Assembly (NCBI RefSeq): GCF_024323335.1
Contig: NC_066584.1
Span: forward strand, 234,004,994 to 234,068,993
Direction of reading: 5' to 3'
Source of the DNA: Lathyrus oleraceus
Lineage: Eukaryota; Streptophyta; Magnoliopsida; Fabales; Fabaceae
DNA: 64,000 nt
How positions within the stretch are numbered: the stretch's first letter is position 1; the number at the start of each line of letters is the position of its first letter. Below, one piece after another: positions 25,301 through 37,354 of this stretch. The notes beneath the pieces are model-generated. The model did not search any database and had not been told where the DNA came from. It worked only from the letters and a program-made list of their open reading frames with translations. The translations under genes were made by a program, and so were the position numbers.

Positions 25301-25875
25301 CAAACAAGAACATTAAGAAGATCATTCAGAAGATGGTTGTAACATATAAGGATTGGTACGAGATGCTCCCATTTACTTTGCACGGGTATCGAACATCCAT
25401 CCGCACTTCAACAGGGGCAACCCCTTTCTCTCTTGTATATGGTATGGAAGTTGTGCTCCCCATAGAGGTTGAGATCCCATCATTGCGTGTTTTGATGGAA
25501 GCCGAGTTGTCTGAGGCTGAATGGTGTCAGACCAGGTATGATCAGTTGAATTTGATTGAAGAGAAGAGGTTAACTGCCATGTGTCATGGTCAGTTATATC
25601 AGCAGAGAATGAGGAAAGTTTTTGACAAGAAGGTCAGACCTCGTGTATTTAGAGAAGGTGACCTTGTGCTCAAGAAGATTCTATCCTTTAAACCAGATTC
25701 TAGGGGGAAATGGACTCCTAATTATGAAGGCCCATATGTTGTTAAGAGAGCCTTTTCAGGCGGCGCTTTGATTCTTACAACTATGGATGGTGAAGAGTTC
25801 ACACGTCTTGTGAACGCAGATGCAGTCAAGAAATACTTCACCTTAAAAAAAGAAAAGAATAGCTCGCTAAGTTGA
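22386..25875 (+). pseudogene. Ogre-1 pol: RT, two RNase H domains, integrase (degenerate)
   Basis: RT (about 22850-23400) has the catalytic YVDD at about 23199 and NPNKCTFG. The classical RNase H (about 23630-23900) lacks its first Asp, as in Ogre-2. The additional RNase H of the Tat lineage (about 24120-24480) keeps FDGAVN, NMAEYEA, GDLALV and RDENQIEDAL. The integrase (about 24750-25875) has VHEG, H, C-x2-C (CHKCQ), GIDMIG, ITDNGSN and VVEAANK. Broken by stops at 22644, 22851, about 23036, about 23090, 23686, 24148, 24301, 24355 and 24979, and a 1-nt deletion near 23028. Six stops replace W, Q or R of Ogre-2, as expected from C-to-T changes. Confidence 0.9.
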
Positions 25876-25950
25876 AAACCCGAAAGGGCGGCTTAGACAA
25901 AAATGAGCATCTCAGTGGATTGAAAACCCGAAAGGGCGATCCAGGCAAAA
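25866..25950 (+). other. Two conserved hairpins after the Ogre-1 integrase
   Basis: Hairpin 1: arms CTAAG/CTTAG around CCC-GAAA-GGG (25879-25888). Hairpin 2: arms TGGAT/ATCCA around CCC-GAAA-GGG (25927-25936). Each is followed by (G)CAAAAA. Ogre-2 has matching hairpins with different but still paired arms and a GCAA loop, which supports an RNA structure. GAAA and GCAA are GNRA tetraloops. Confidence 0.65.
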
Positions 25951-28364
25951 ATTAGAGACATAAAATAGAAAGAATTATCCCGATAAATTGTACCCCACCT
26001 TGGGGCAATTTATGCAAAAATTAGGGATTATGGCAAGTAACTATACCCTGCTGATTTTCAATTTTGAAGACTTTCTTGAGCACATCGTTGAATTCTGATC
26101 CCCGGTAGCGGCCAAGAGCATAGTGGATGTCAAGAGTTGGTATAAGGATTAATGATCATTGTATTCAATGTAACCCTTTTCCATGTAAATTACCATTTTC
26201 AACTTTTGTAAATATTTATGGAGTCTTGTCATTTACAGACTACCATTCTATCAAATAAAGTTGAGCTTTTATCCAATTGTTTCTACTCTTATTTAATTCA
26301 GCCAAATAATTTTAAATTTTATTATGATCATTTTGAAATTAAAATTTTAATCAAAAACCATGTTTTCTTAAACATATAACAACATTAACTTTAAGCAATC
26401 AATTTCATGTAAAAGGAATATCAACAATGGTTCGAAAGCACTAAATCGTAAATGTGGAGCATTATTGGTTCTCCCCAAGCAGTAGGTTTGATTCCTCTTT
26501 CATCCCCGATAGCATGTTTAGCACCCGGTGTTTGTTGATTTCCCTAGCCGTTTAATTCGCCGCTATCCCCAGCTGAGTTTGTGTTTGTCCTCCAGCTGAG
26601 TGTGAGCATTCCATTGCAGTAGTTTGCGTGATTCCGACAGAACTTCAGTTTCCCCGTCAGTCGCCATCAGATCGCTCCCAGTCAGAGTTTCCTCCTGGTT
26701 TTTGAGCAGCTATTTGTGTTTGTTCCCTTGTAGGGTTATCTCCCATTTGATATGGTGTTGACCTAAAATTCCCCACAGAGTTGATAGCAGTTTACTCAAC
26801 AGATCTCCTCCTTTCTTCTCCAGCTATGATTGAACCTTTTGAGATGTTGATCTCTTTCCTCTAGTAGTTGCTTCCCTCTTTTGTGGATTGGCTAGGAATT
26901 GTATCGATGATTCAAATCAGCGACATCTTGTATCGTTTGCGATTATTTTGTCAGCATAATCATCATATACACATATACTCATATAACTTCATTATTGCAT
27001 AATTACACTTTGAGATTTATTCCTGTGATTCTTATTCTGTTATGGTGATACTTTATCCCCATACAGGTTTGATGAATCTATCCTCTTTTCAATTGTAGAG
27101 TGTCAACCCCATAAGCAGAAAGACTTTAACCTTTCTCCTTTCCCCACTGAGTTATTTCCTCGTGGATGATTATTATTTCAGTTTCCTCCCCAGTTGATTA
27201 TTTGGATGGAACCACTCCCCTTGAGTTATATCCTCATTGGGTTGAGTTTTGATTGACCGTTTCTTTCTATATCTTACCTAGATAGATGCTTTTGGTCCCT
27301 TTGCAGAGTTTATCCTTGATATGTTCACTTTAACTGGTGACAAATATCCTCTTTGTGGTTTTCTATCTAGTAACTAATAGATGTAATCCATATTCTCCCC
27401 CCGGAGTCTATCCTTGATATGTTCATCCTAACCGGTGACGGATATTCTCTTTGATGATATTCTATCTAACATTCAATAGATGTAATTCCTACTTTTTATT
27501 CAGGTGGTTTATCCTTGATATGTTCATCTTAACCGATGACGGGTATCCTCCTTAACATCCCCAGGCAAGTCTATCCTTGATATGTTCATCTTAACTGATA
27601 ACATATTTTCTTTCCTTTGAGTCTATCCTTGATATGTTCACTTTAACCAGTGAAGGATATTCTCTCCTTTTGGTCTTCTTCCTAGTAACCGGTAGTTGGA
27701 AATCCTTTTTTTAGCTTTTTCCCCAGCAAGTCTATTCTTACCTAGTAACCGGTAATGAATACACCTCCTGGCGGCCCTCAGTGAGTCATCCTTGATATGG
27801 TTACCCTAACCGGTAACGGATGTCCTCTCTGTCAGATTTTATTATCTCCATGCCCAGTAACTGGTAGTGGATAATATATTTCTGCTCCTCCTGCGTTGAA
27901 GATCTTTTCTTCCCCAGTTGAGTTGAGTGCGTATTTCCTTAGTGAAATCGCTTTTCCTGCATGGTTCAAGTATTTCAGTTTTATTTTGATCTACCTGTTT
28001 CCCCTGCAGATGTTCCTTTTGTTTCCCCGACTGAGTCTTTCCATTTTCATGGAATTCCTCTAGTTCCCCAACAGTTTTTAAGTCATAGCCTGGCCTACAC
28101 ATAACCCTTTATCCCCAGAGTCTCTCTCTCCCCAGTGAGTTTTCCTTACGGAATGCATTACGCTCATGCGAATTTTCGATCTCTCTGATTTCTTCTCTTT
28201 TATGGCAATATTTCTCCACAGAGAGTTTATTTTAGCTTTCATATCATATGCATCATGAGGTCTCTTAGGGACCAAAATTTGTTTCTATATGTTGTTATTT
28301 AAGCTCATTCTACTGAGTCGATACGAAGATTTTAACCTTCTCCTCCTCAGTTAGAATGTCCTTC
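25951..28364 (+). other. Ogre-1 3' untranslated region, repeat-rich
   Basis: About 2.4 kb without credible coding potential. To 26450 it is plain AT-rich sequence with CCAATT-type features. From 26450 it holds many TCCCC(A)G..GAGT motifs resembling the 3' end of the primer tRNA, and at 27300-27870 a diverged tandem repeat. Long, variable, repeat-bearing 3' UTRs are known in Ogre. Confidence 0.75.
27300..27870 (+). repeat. Diverged tandem repeat TATCCTTGATATGTTCA... in Ogre-1 3' UTR
   Basis: The core TATCCTTGATATGTTCA..TAACCGGTGA.GGATAT occurs at about 27310, 27409, 27510, 27573, 27626 and (weaker) 27785, spaced roughly 50-160 bp. Between the first copies a second core TCTATCTAG...CAATAGATGTAAT recurs. 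Diverged minisatellite of the type known in Ogre 3' UTRs. Confidence 0.75.
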
Positions 28365-28376
28365 AACAGGGGCAGC
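28365..28376 (+). promoter_or_regulatory. Ogre-1 polypurine tract
   Basis: AACAGGGGCAGC directly before the 3' LTR start at 28377. Ogre-2 has AATAGGGGCAGT at the same place, so GGGGCAG is the conserved core that primes plus-strand synthesis. Confidence 0.8.
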
Positions 28377-31300
28377 TGTAAGACCCCAATTTTGACCCTA
28401 AGATCCCTCATGTTATCTCATCATATGCATTAACATTGGGATCATAACTTGGCATCTTCCTTACCCCTCATTCATTGGGTTTGCATTGGGAGAGATCACC
28501 AAGCACCATGTGATTGTATCATACTTTGTATTTTATCATTTACTAACTAAAATACCAAAAATATGTCTTTGCATTTGTCTAACTCTTTGTAGGTAGGGCA
28601 CATGATCACCTTGGATCTATCAAGTTCACATCTTGGGTTTAAGACCCTCATTGCTAAGAGCTCAACCAAGAAATGATCCACAATAGCTCTAGGCATCATA
28701 TATGAGTCCCTATGATCTTCACATGTTATTTTGATCAAGAATTCTTCAAGAGTTTGGAATTGGTTTGGCTTGGAAACCCTAATTCATCTGGGTATCTTGT
28801 GTAACTTCTTCACCAAGCTTCTTCACTAATTTGTCAAATATTTCAAGGGATAATTCCAATTTCATCATCTTATGCATATATGATCTCCCGTAGTCCCAAA
28901 ATTCAAGAGAATTGCAAGCTAGCAAGTTGGTTGATGGTGGTTGACCAGAGGAATTCATCTGATCAAAATTGGGATCCCCTAGACCCTATCTCCGACAATT
29001 TTTATCATATGAAAATTCTTCCAAGAGAAACTTTACTCTAAATGACATTCCAAACAACTTTCATGTTGATGTCTAGAGCTAGTTTTGCTTGGAAAGTCAT
29101 TTTTTATGGTGAAAGATTATAGGTCATTTTGTCTAAACCCTAATTTGGAGGTCAACTTTCCAAGGCCATAACTTGCTCAATTTTTATGATATGAAATATT
29201 TCCAAGTTGAACAATCAAATTCAAGGTGTCTACTTCAACTTTTATGTTTGGAGGAAGAGCTAATTAATCTTGTATGAGCATGTGATATGAGGATACATTA
29301 TAGGTAATTTTGGACCAATACCATTGAACACGTGATTTTTCTCAACTTCAAAAACTCATAACTAATTCATCCTAAATCCAAATGAGGTCAAATGTGTGAC
29401 CATTTTGAAGGTCTTTGAAATAGATACAACTTTAATGAAGACACTTTTCTCATTTATAGCACACATAAAAAGTTAGCCAAGGTGGAATAAGTGAACATAT
29501 GGCTTGACACTTAGAAAATGTTTTGACATGTTAAAATTTCCAAACTCCCATCTCAAAATTCATCATAATACAAGCTTCAAATGGAAAAATGTTCAACATA
29601 AGAGTTGTTCCTCTTGATCTAACCTTTCCAAAGAGTCCAACTTCATCCATTTTGGACAAGGTTTGTGTAGTTTGCGCATGGCCTTAACATGGAATCATCA
29701 TTTGGCAAGGATCAAACTTCAAACAGCTATACACATTTGCCTTGCATTCCAAGTTGCATTCAGACTAAACTACATGTGATTATGGACCTAAGTGAGTGAC
29801 TTCATGGGCCTATCCACGCCCATTCAAGCATGCATCACTCAATTTCCAAATTTGGAAGCAACTTTGAAGGTGCAAATATCACTTGCTACAGCTATAAATA
29901 TAGGTCCTTTGCCTCAGAATTAAGGACCCTAGCGCGCCAGATTTGCTCCAAGACACCAAACCCTCACATTTGAAAGGAGAAACCTGAGAATTTTCTTTGA
30001 AAATTGAGTTTGAATCTCACTGTTTGGAGATTCAAAACTCCAGGGATCCAAAGCTTTTGTGCCATTCTAATCCACTTATGCAAGCTTCCTGAGTGAGATC
30101 AAGCAAGAATCAAAGCAAGAGGAATCGAGTTCTGCACAACATTGAAGGTATTTTCCAGATTTTTTATTCTCTTAGATTCTCTCTCAATTCTCATCAATTC
30201 TCTTGGATCCTTGGTTGTCTGAAGTCCTACCAATATATGCAAGAAGATTGAGTTGCTTTGAGGTCAAATCGAAGCAACTCAGTTCATGTACCTCAAATTT
30301 CAACTCCATGTATATCTCAATATACTTGGAGTTAGGGTGAATTGAGGTCGAATTCGTGATCAGTGCCATTTTTACTTTAAAATCATGTCCTTCTTTTTCA
30401 TTTTTGTGATGGTGATGAGTGGACCAGTCCGACCAAGGTCGCCTGAGAAGATGATCGGTAAATTGCTCTAGTGATGAGCTGGATTGTCCAGAGCCACATG
30501 ATCATTCCATTTTGTTTTAATCATAGTTGTTGGTTTTGAATACCATTCGTGTGGCGCGCTGACTCGTGTACATGGTAGAATGCACGTTTTGGTCCACTTG
30601 ATCTGCCACCTCAATTAATGAGGGAGATCAAGGGATCCACGTTTTTTCTGAATATTTGAATTTCCTTTTATTTGTGTTATTTTCATTAATTCATATTAAA
30701 TTTAATATTAATTTAATATTAATCCAAAAAATATGAGAGTTTCACCAAAAAAATTTAAATAAAATCCTCTATCATTTTCTGAATTAAAATTATTTTTTGG
30801 ATCATTATTAATATTTTTCATGATTTAATTTATTTTGTGAATATTTTTAATTGTTTAAAAATACTTTTAAGTTTCCGAATATCATGAAAATCTTCCTCCA
30901 AGGTCCTTTGACCTTGTTTGACTTATGATAAATCTCATGTCCATTTCTTTGGTGTTTTAATGAGGTTTTAGGAAATTGACCAACCATAATTTAATTTAAT
31001 GCATTTTTTATTTATTATTTTTAATTGTTTAAATGTTAAATAAATTGTGTAGAGCTATTTTAATTGACTTTGTGAGTTTGACTTGTGTTGTTGGGCCTTG
31101 GTCAAGGTTGATTTGACTTTGCTAGATTAAGATCATTGGACGTAGGGGATTGATGGAATGTACATTCCATCTCCCAAAATGAATGAATGATCTTAATTTG
31201 GAAAAGTCCTCCTTTGACCAATTTGTGTTGAATCCATCCACATCCCTCTTCATCTCATTCCCCTTCTTTATTCATTCATGTCATGGACCTATGATATCTC

Positions 31301-33095
31301 TATATCCTAAGGCTAGTTAATTGCAAAATCAACATAAGTATGGATGAGATTAGGCCCTCCACTTTGCATATTCTTTTTGTGTGTGGTATGTTTCATGAGC
31401 ATAGTCCATTATACTATGTCTCTAACATGCATTAACACCAAAATTCTATTGCCCGGCCTCAAATAGTTGTGACTTCTACATAAGTCCAATTACGATTGCT
31501 TAACATAGCGTTAAATTTGTGACATAAAAGGCATAACATTTTAGTTAGTGAGATTGTAAGTCTCCCCTCTTTCATGGTATTGTGTGGAAACTTGGCCTTT
31601 TTTCCTTCCTTTAGAAGATGTCTTGGTTCAAGGATTCATGCTTGTGATAAGTGGGTTGAGTGTTCTCTAAAGAATGACTTAAACAAAAAAAAGAAAAAGC
31701 AATACTAACTTCTAATCAACTAACAACTAACATTTAATTTCAAGCCATTTACTTTTATGCACTTTAATTCTTTAAGCTTTAATTCATTTGCCATTATCCA
31801 TACCATTTAAGTTGTATACTTTAAAGTCATTTTCACTTTGCCCATTTGGGTCATATTTTGTGATATATTGTGTTTGTATATACTTGTTTGTTTGTGTGGT
31901 CTTTTGACCTTAATGTACATAATAAGAACAAAAACCCTAAAAAAACACTTTGTGTGGACTGTTGGTTTGATCTGAGACTATTGGACTTAGAGTTTAGGTA
32001 ACACTCCCTATGCAAAGGACTTTTCCAATGCCAACTTTCATGAAACTAAGTGCTTGTGAAGTGAACATTCATCTGATACAATATTCAAGATCCATTTGAG
32101 TTCATCTGCAACATGATCATTGTGAAGCTGTTATTTCGAACCTATGTCTTATGCCATCTTTGAAGTCATCTGATACATGGGAAATTTTGAAGAAGATCAT
32201 GGAGTTTCTAAGCTTGGATGTGGCTATCTTTATTTGATGCCTTGATCTTCACCTTGATATTTGTATATTGATATTGCTTGATTCTAAAGTCCAAGGGAAA
32301 TTTGGGTTTTTATATGACATTCTTGTCTATTGGATTGCAGCCCATTGGTCAGATCTTTTCAACTCTTAACTTTTAAATTTATGCTTAGGATTAGTATCTT
32401 CATCTCCTCCTTATTTCTTCAATTTCAAAATCTCTCCCTCCTTTTAAAAATCTTCTTTGCTTGTGTCTGTTTTCTAAAACTTATACCATATTGCAAACTA
32501 GAAACTTTGGCCTTATGCCATTGCATTTTCAAAAACTTTTCCTTAATCAAACTGGAAAATCAATCTAACCATACTTGACTTAAAATTTTCAAAATCCAAA
32601 AATAACTAATACTCATTCAAACCATTTTAGGCATGTTGTGCCTTTCTTAAAATCAAATTTTTGTTAAAAGCAATTCACTCACTTTGAAATAGATACCACA
32701 AACTACAAGGTTTTGATCCCTCATTTTTATGTTGGTACGTAGGCATAAGTCCTAAGGTTTTGTCAAACACAAAAATATAATTAATGAATTCTTTTCTCAT
32801 CCCCCCATTCTATTTATTGTAAACATCATTTGTACAAAAACACATATGCACACAAAAAAGGGCTCCCTAAGAGTACCTAGGATACTTTTGGTGCTAACAC
32901 CTTCTCTCCGTGTAACCAACCCCCTTACCTGTAATCTCTGGCATTTTATTAGTTTTGATTTGAAAACTTCTTATCTTTTGGGTGTTGTTCGTACTTTTAC
33001 CTTTTCCCTTGGAAACAATAAAAGTGCGGTGGCGACTATGGTTTTATTGATGTCTAGCTTATCCATAGCTTGATGGTCATGAATTTACCGCTACA
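28377..33095 (+). repeat. Ogre-1 3' LTR
   Basis: 4719 bp, TGTAAGACCC...CCGCTACA. Uninterrupted counterpart of 6650-16183; it shows the empty site of the nested solo LTR at about 29951. TATA box TATAAATA at 29893-29900; conserved AACTACA...GGTACGTAGGC module at 32701-32745; U5 copy of GTGGCGACT at 33029-33037. Short open frames inside are not conserved between the LTRs as proteins. Confidence 0.93.
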
Positions 33096-34282
33096 ACAAC
33101 CAAGTTACATTTGTTGAGTTTCCACTTTCCAACACCAAAGTGATTATCATATCCACAATCATCTAGCATATGCACAAAGATCAAATTAAAGAAGACATCT
33201 GGAGCATGTTTGACACCTCTAAGCAACAATTGAATCTCCATGTTGGTTTTCAAGCAAATATCACCAACACCAATTACCTTAGATACACCATTATTACCCA
33301 TCTTCAACACTCCAAAATCACCAAAAGTATAAGATGTGAATAAATTCTTCCTTGGTGTAACATGTAATGTAGCACCACTGTCAACTATTCACATGCTCTC
33401 GTCTGATACAAGATTAACAGACTCATGATCAAGAGAATAATAATATTATCACCAGTAGCATTAGTAACACGATCATCATCATGATCTTCATGGTCTCTTT
33501 GTTTAGACTTACCTTCTTGCCTTTGTTATCTATTTTCCACTTATAGTAATACTTATGTTGTGTCTTATTTTGTGACAATAATGACACTTTGAATTCTTGT
33601 ATCGCGACTTAGACTTGGTTCTGCTATTCTCTCTACCATACTTTGGTTTCTTTTTATGAATTCTCTCCTATTTCCAGTGACAAGTATCTCGGGTTGCAAT
33701 GAAGAACCATGTGCCTTCCTTCTCATATCCCCATTAAGAATACCACCCTTAGCCGTTTTCAAAGAAACAACACCTCTTGGAGAAGAACTTGTGATGGAAA
33801 CCCGAAATGTCTCCCAAGACTCTGGTAAAGATATCAATAGAAATAGTCCCAAAAGTTCATCATCTAATTTGATACTCATTCCTGACATCAGATCAATGAG
33901 CCTTTGAAATTCACTCAAGTGATCTGAAATAGAAGTCCCTTCTTTATACTTCAAACTTATGAAGCTATTCAACAAGAACAATTTATTATTCTCTAATTTA
34001 GAGGCATACAAGAACTTTATCTTATCCCACAAAGTTTTTGCATGTGTCTCATTAGCAATATGATTATAAACATTATATTCTTACATATTGTCGAATAAAA
34101 CCACATACCTGCTGATGTTCAAACTCCCATTTTTCATCAGACACTGAATCCAGCCTTGTGGAACTAAACACCAGTAAATCCAATTTCTTCACAAATAGTA
34201 AGTCTTCCATCTTACACTTAAATAAATGGTAATTAGAACTATTCAACATTATCATCTTCATATTTGTATTTGATTCCACCAT
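33096..34282 (-). pseudogene. copia-2 gag and protease, right fragment (minus strand, degenerate)
   Basis: On the minus strand gag starts at about 34282 (MVESN...SSNYHLFKCKMEDLL) and continues, after a frame break near 34035-34075, through WDKIKFLYASKLENNKLFLLNS, SDHLSEFQRLIDLMSG and LPESWETFRVSITSS, the copia gag (UBN2-type) core. A degraded zinc knuckle lies near 33550-33600. A protease remnant and the following spacer (GVKHAPDVFFNLIFVHMLDD) run up to 33096, where Ogre-1 interrupts it. The frame resumes at 6649. Confidence 0.85.
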
Positions 34283-35444
34283 TCAAACAAGTAAAATAGC
34301 CTTTAACCAAGAGCTCTGATGTGAAATTAAGACACAATAATAGACCAATATGCAAAGGATATAAAATTCTCCAGACTTGTAGGAACCTTGAGGATCAACA
34401 ACAAATATAAGACGACAAATTAAACAAATAAAGGCACAAAAGAACACCGATACTTTTAACGTGAAAAACCCCTCAATATGAGACTAAAAATCATGAGTCG
34501 TCCAGACCAAAAAAATAACTCCACTATAATCAATTAGGCGTACAAGAGAGTCTTAAAGTGATTCACAAACTAGTGCTAATAACCGTAAACCACAAAGCAA
34601 ACTAACTTACAAATAAGAATAAAAAACTGAATTTTTTTCTCAAATCTACAACATCAGTGCGAAGCAAATAACTCTTACCTCAGACGTTATTTTGAAATTA
34701 TGAACGGTCAAAAGTTAGATATATATGTTACGAACATGAGCTCCATATTTGAGTTTGATTCGACGGTTATAGAATCGGGGATCGTTTATTTAGTGAGACT
34801 GATTGCAGAAAAACGAAAATGAGTTTCTCTCATTTTTTCTATCGTTTGAATCCTTATTTTCTCTCTATATCTCTCAACCCTAAATTAATCATCTCCACTT
34901 AAATAGATGAGATAAATAATCTAATCATATTTAGGTCTTTCTCTACGTAGTAAAACAAAATATAACTTTCTAATTTGAAATAATATTTTCTTAGATATTA
35001 TTAACATTCTCGTTGATTCCAAACAAATTTAAATTTAGAAGGCTCCTTTGCTTTAATATATTTTCTATCATGATATTATAAATTGTTTTCTCTTCAGAGC
35101 AAATCATCGAACAAAGAAATTGAATATTATTTTACCACACTATTATAATGGCAATACTCTATACGAATACAATAATTAAAATTTTAAGAAGGGAAAATAT
35201 CACTTAAAATAAATTAGAAATTTTGGCAAGATAGTCGGAAATATAGTTAATAATTAATAAATGAATTAGTTAAAACATTTAGGTTGGTTAGTGGAATTAA
35301 TATTTTTAGTTGGTTAGTGGGAGAATATAGTTGTTAATATTAAATAAATAAATTATTCTAGGAGTGAGTAGATTTTTTTAAAAATCATCTTAGGAGTTAG
35401 TAGAAAGTTTTTTATTAATAATAATAAATAAATATCTTATATAA
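34283..35444 (-). other. copia-2 leader and probable 5' LTR remnant
   Basis: Directly upstream (minus sense) of copia-2 gag. ATCAGAGCTC-like sequence at about 34310-34322 resembles the tRNA-Met PBS of copia elements. The following ~750 bp up to about 35100 would then be the 5' LTR, but its outer end cannot be fixed because the 3' LTR is not in the window. From 35100 to 35444 the sequence is AT-rich with nothing recognisable. Confidence 0.45.
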
Positions 35445-35838
35445 GGTAGTGGAAGAAATATTTAATTTGCACCATTTACTATTTGACCACGTATTCATTT
35501 CGATCTTATCTTCAAATTTATTGGCTTCTGATGAGAGTTGATGAAACATGAAAAGATGAAACACACCATTGGATTCAAAAACTTCATAATCTTCGGTCAG
35601 AACCTTGACAGCGTCAGTAATCTCACTTGACATCTTTAAAATCTTCAGCTAAGTAACAAAGTTTAAGAAAATTTTCATTCTTCAGAAGCTTAATGATCAG
35701 AATCACGTCCAGAAGCAGAAACGGAGAGAACGTTGCAGCAACAACATAACATCTTTCCAAAAACTTCTCAGGAGTGAATCAGCATAGAAGTAGAAAGACC
35801 ATTGAAACTACAACTTGACATCTTTCAGAACTTCTCAT
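35445..35838 (-). repeat. Truncated copia-3-type LTR fragment
   Basis: About 395 bp homologous to 38000-38398 inside the copia-3 LTR, in the same orientation, roughly 80% alike by eye. The match stops sharply at both ends (GGTA(G/A)TGGAAG on the left, CTTCTCATGATTA on the right). It is a fragment of another LTR of the same family or a local duplication. Confidence 0.7.
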
Positions 35839-37354
35839 GATTATATAGAGTCAAAGATAAAGATGTTTTAACATTTTATTTATTTATTTGAATATTTTAA
35901 TCGTTAATATTTTGTTGATTTCATAAAATATAAAAATATTTAATTTATAAATTTTTAATTTTTTTTTGTATATGTTTTATATAGTAGAATGGTGTTGAAG
36001 TAGTTTTATGTTTTTATTTAAATAAATAAAAAAATTATTAAATTATTTTAATATTATTTCATTTTTTTTGGACTAAAATATGTTAGTTGTTTTGAATTAT
36101 GTGTCTATTTTTTTTAGTTTAAAGTAAGTTTGTTATATGTAGGTATTATGAATATTTTATGTTATTAAGGAACTATATATCGTGTTTTTAAATTATACAT
36201 TAGATTTTTATAATTAAAAAAATTAAAATTAATTATAAAAATTGACCAAATAATAAGATGATTTTCTATTGAAAACTTTAATCACATGATTATTGTTTTT
36301 TTATATATTTAGAAACCAAAATATTTCTATTTTATGATTTTTTATTTTATTAATTTCTAAATAAAGTCCAAACTAACTACGAAAATTGATCAATTAATAA
36401 AATTATTATAGTTATTAAATTTTGTGAGAATTTTATATATTTAATATCTTTTTTTTTGTAAGTCATCGACTTTTTTGAATGATCATTTTATTTTTGTGCT
36501 AAATGTTTTTTAAATTAATAAAATTGTGTAATTATTATATTTTTAGGTATTAGACTCTAAAAAAATAAGAAATGGTTTATTTATTAACAAAATAGCGTAG
36601 TTATTGTTTTTTTAGGTGTAAGGTAAAAAGATAAATGGTATAAAGATTGATAATTATGTTTATTTCTGATTAACTCTTCTAGGATATATAATAATAAGAT
36701 TTTTGCAACATATTCAGAATAAAAGTTGAAGTGTAATTGTATTCTATTATTTTGTAATAAAATTTAGATTAGTTATGAAAATTGATCAACTAATAAAATT
36801 ATGATAATTATTAAATTTTGTAAAATGTTTGAATATTTAATATAACTATTTTTGTTAGTCATACGTTTTTTTTATTTTTATTCTTGAATGATCGTTTCTT
36901 TTTGTGATATTTTGTAATTTAATATATTTTTTATATTAGACTATATAAAAAATAATATTGCAGTTATTAACAAAATTTTGTACTTATTATTATTTTTATA
37001 GGTGTAAGGTGAAAAAACTAAATTATATAATGAGTGATAATTGTGTTTAATTGTAATTAACTCTTGTGAGATATTTAATAATAAATTTTTTGTAACATAT
37101 TATTTTTGGAATAGAAGTTAAAGTATAATCATGTGTACTTGTTTCAAGATTCAATCTTAAAGCTAACACTTGAAATTGCAATTGAAGTATAACTTACATG
37201 ATATATTATGTGTCGTAGCATAATCTGTTGCATTAGATTTAATATATTATAATAGATCGAAGATTTCAACCTAAATAAATTTTTATTATTGTCTCATTTT
37301 CAATAAATATCAGTAAAAGGCAAGAACAATCTCTTCAAAATATTCGAAATTATA
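35839..37354. other. AT-rich spacer with diverged tandem repeats
   Basis: About 1.5 kb of very AT-rich sequence without coding potential, between two copia-3-type LTR segments. The right half holds two diverged ~388-bp tandem copies (36390-37165). I recognise no gene or named element. Confidence 0.6.
36390..37165. repeat. Two diverged tandem copies of a ~388-bp AT-rich unit
   Basis: AAAATTGATCAA(T/C)TAATAAAATTAT at about 36390 recurs at about 36778. TAGGTGTAAGGT(A/G)AAAA at about 36615 recurs at about 37002, followed in both by TAATTGTGTTTA-like and TTAACTCTT(C/G)T blocks. A third, weaker start of the unit is at about 36238. Confidence 0.65.

Larger units (their letters stand above)
26450..28376 (+). 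repeat. Dispersed TCCCCAG..GAGT motifs (anti-PBS-like) in Ogre-1 3' UTR
   Basis: About 15-18 occurrences by eye of CCCC-AG-NN-GAGT or close variants, e.g. about 26569 (CCCCAGCTGAGT), 26658 (CCCCGTCAGTCGCCA), 26771, 27143, 27189, 27721, 27911, 28027 and 28111/28130. The reverse complement of the Ogre-1 PBS is TCCCCAGTAGAGTCGCCA. Spacing is irregular, from about 20 to 150 bp. Confidence 0.6.
6650..33095 (+). mobile_element. Ogre-1: giant Ty3/gypsy (Tat/Ogre lineage) retrotransposon with a nested solo LTR
   Basis: Complete but decayed element: 5' LTR, PBS, leader, ORF1, gag, protease, intron, RT/RNase H/integrase, 3' UTR, PPT, 3' LTR. It spans 26.4 kb including a 4.9 kb nested solo LTR; without that it is about 21.6 kb, typical of Ogre. 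ORF1 upstream of gag, the intron before RT, integrase after RNase H, long LTRs and repeat-rich 3' UTR identify the lineage. LTR termini: 5' LTR starts TCTAAGACCC (TG changed to TC), 3' LTR starts TGTAAGACCC, both end in GCTACA. It is inserted in copia-2, in opposite orientation. Confidence 0.93.

Noticed and set aside
27842..28275. Minus-strand open frames of 86 and 65 codons
   Set aside because: Antisense to the Ogre-1 3' UTR, low complexity, not conserved.
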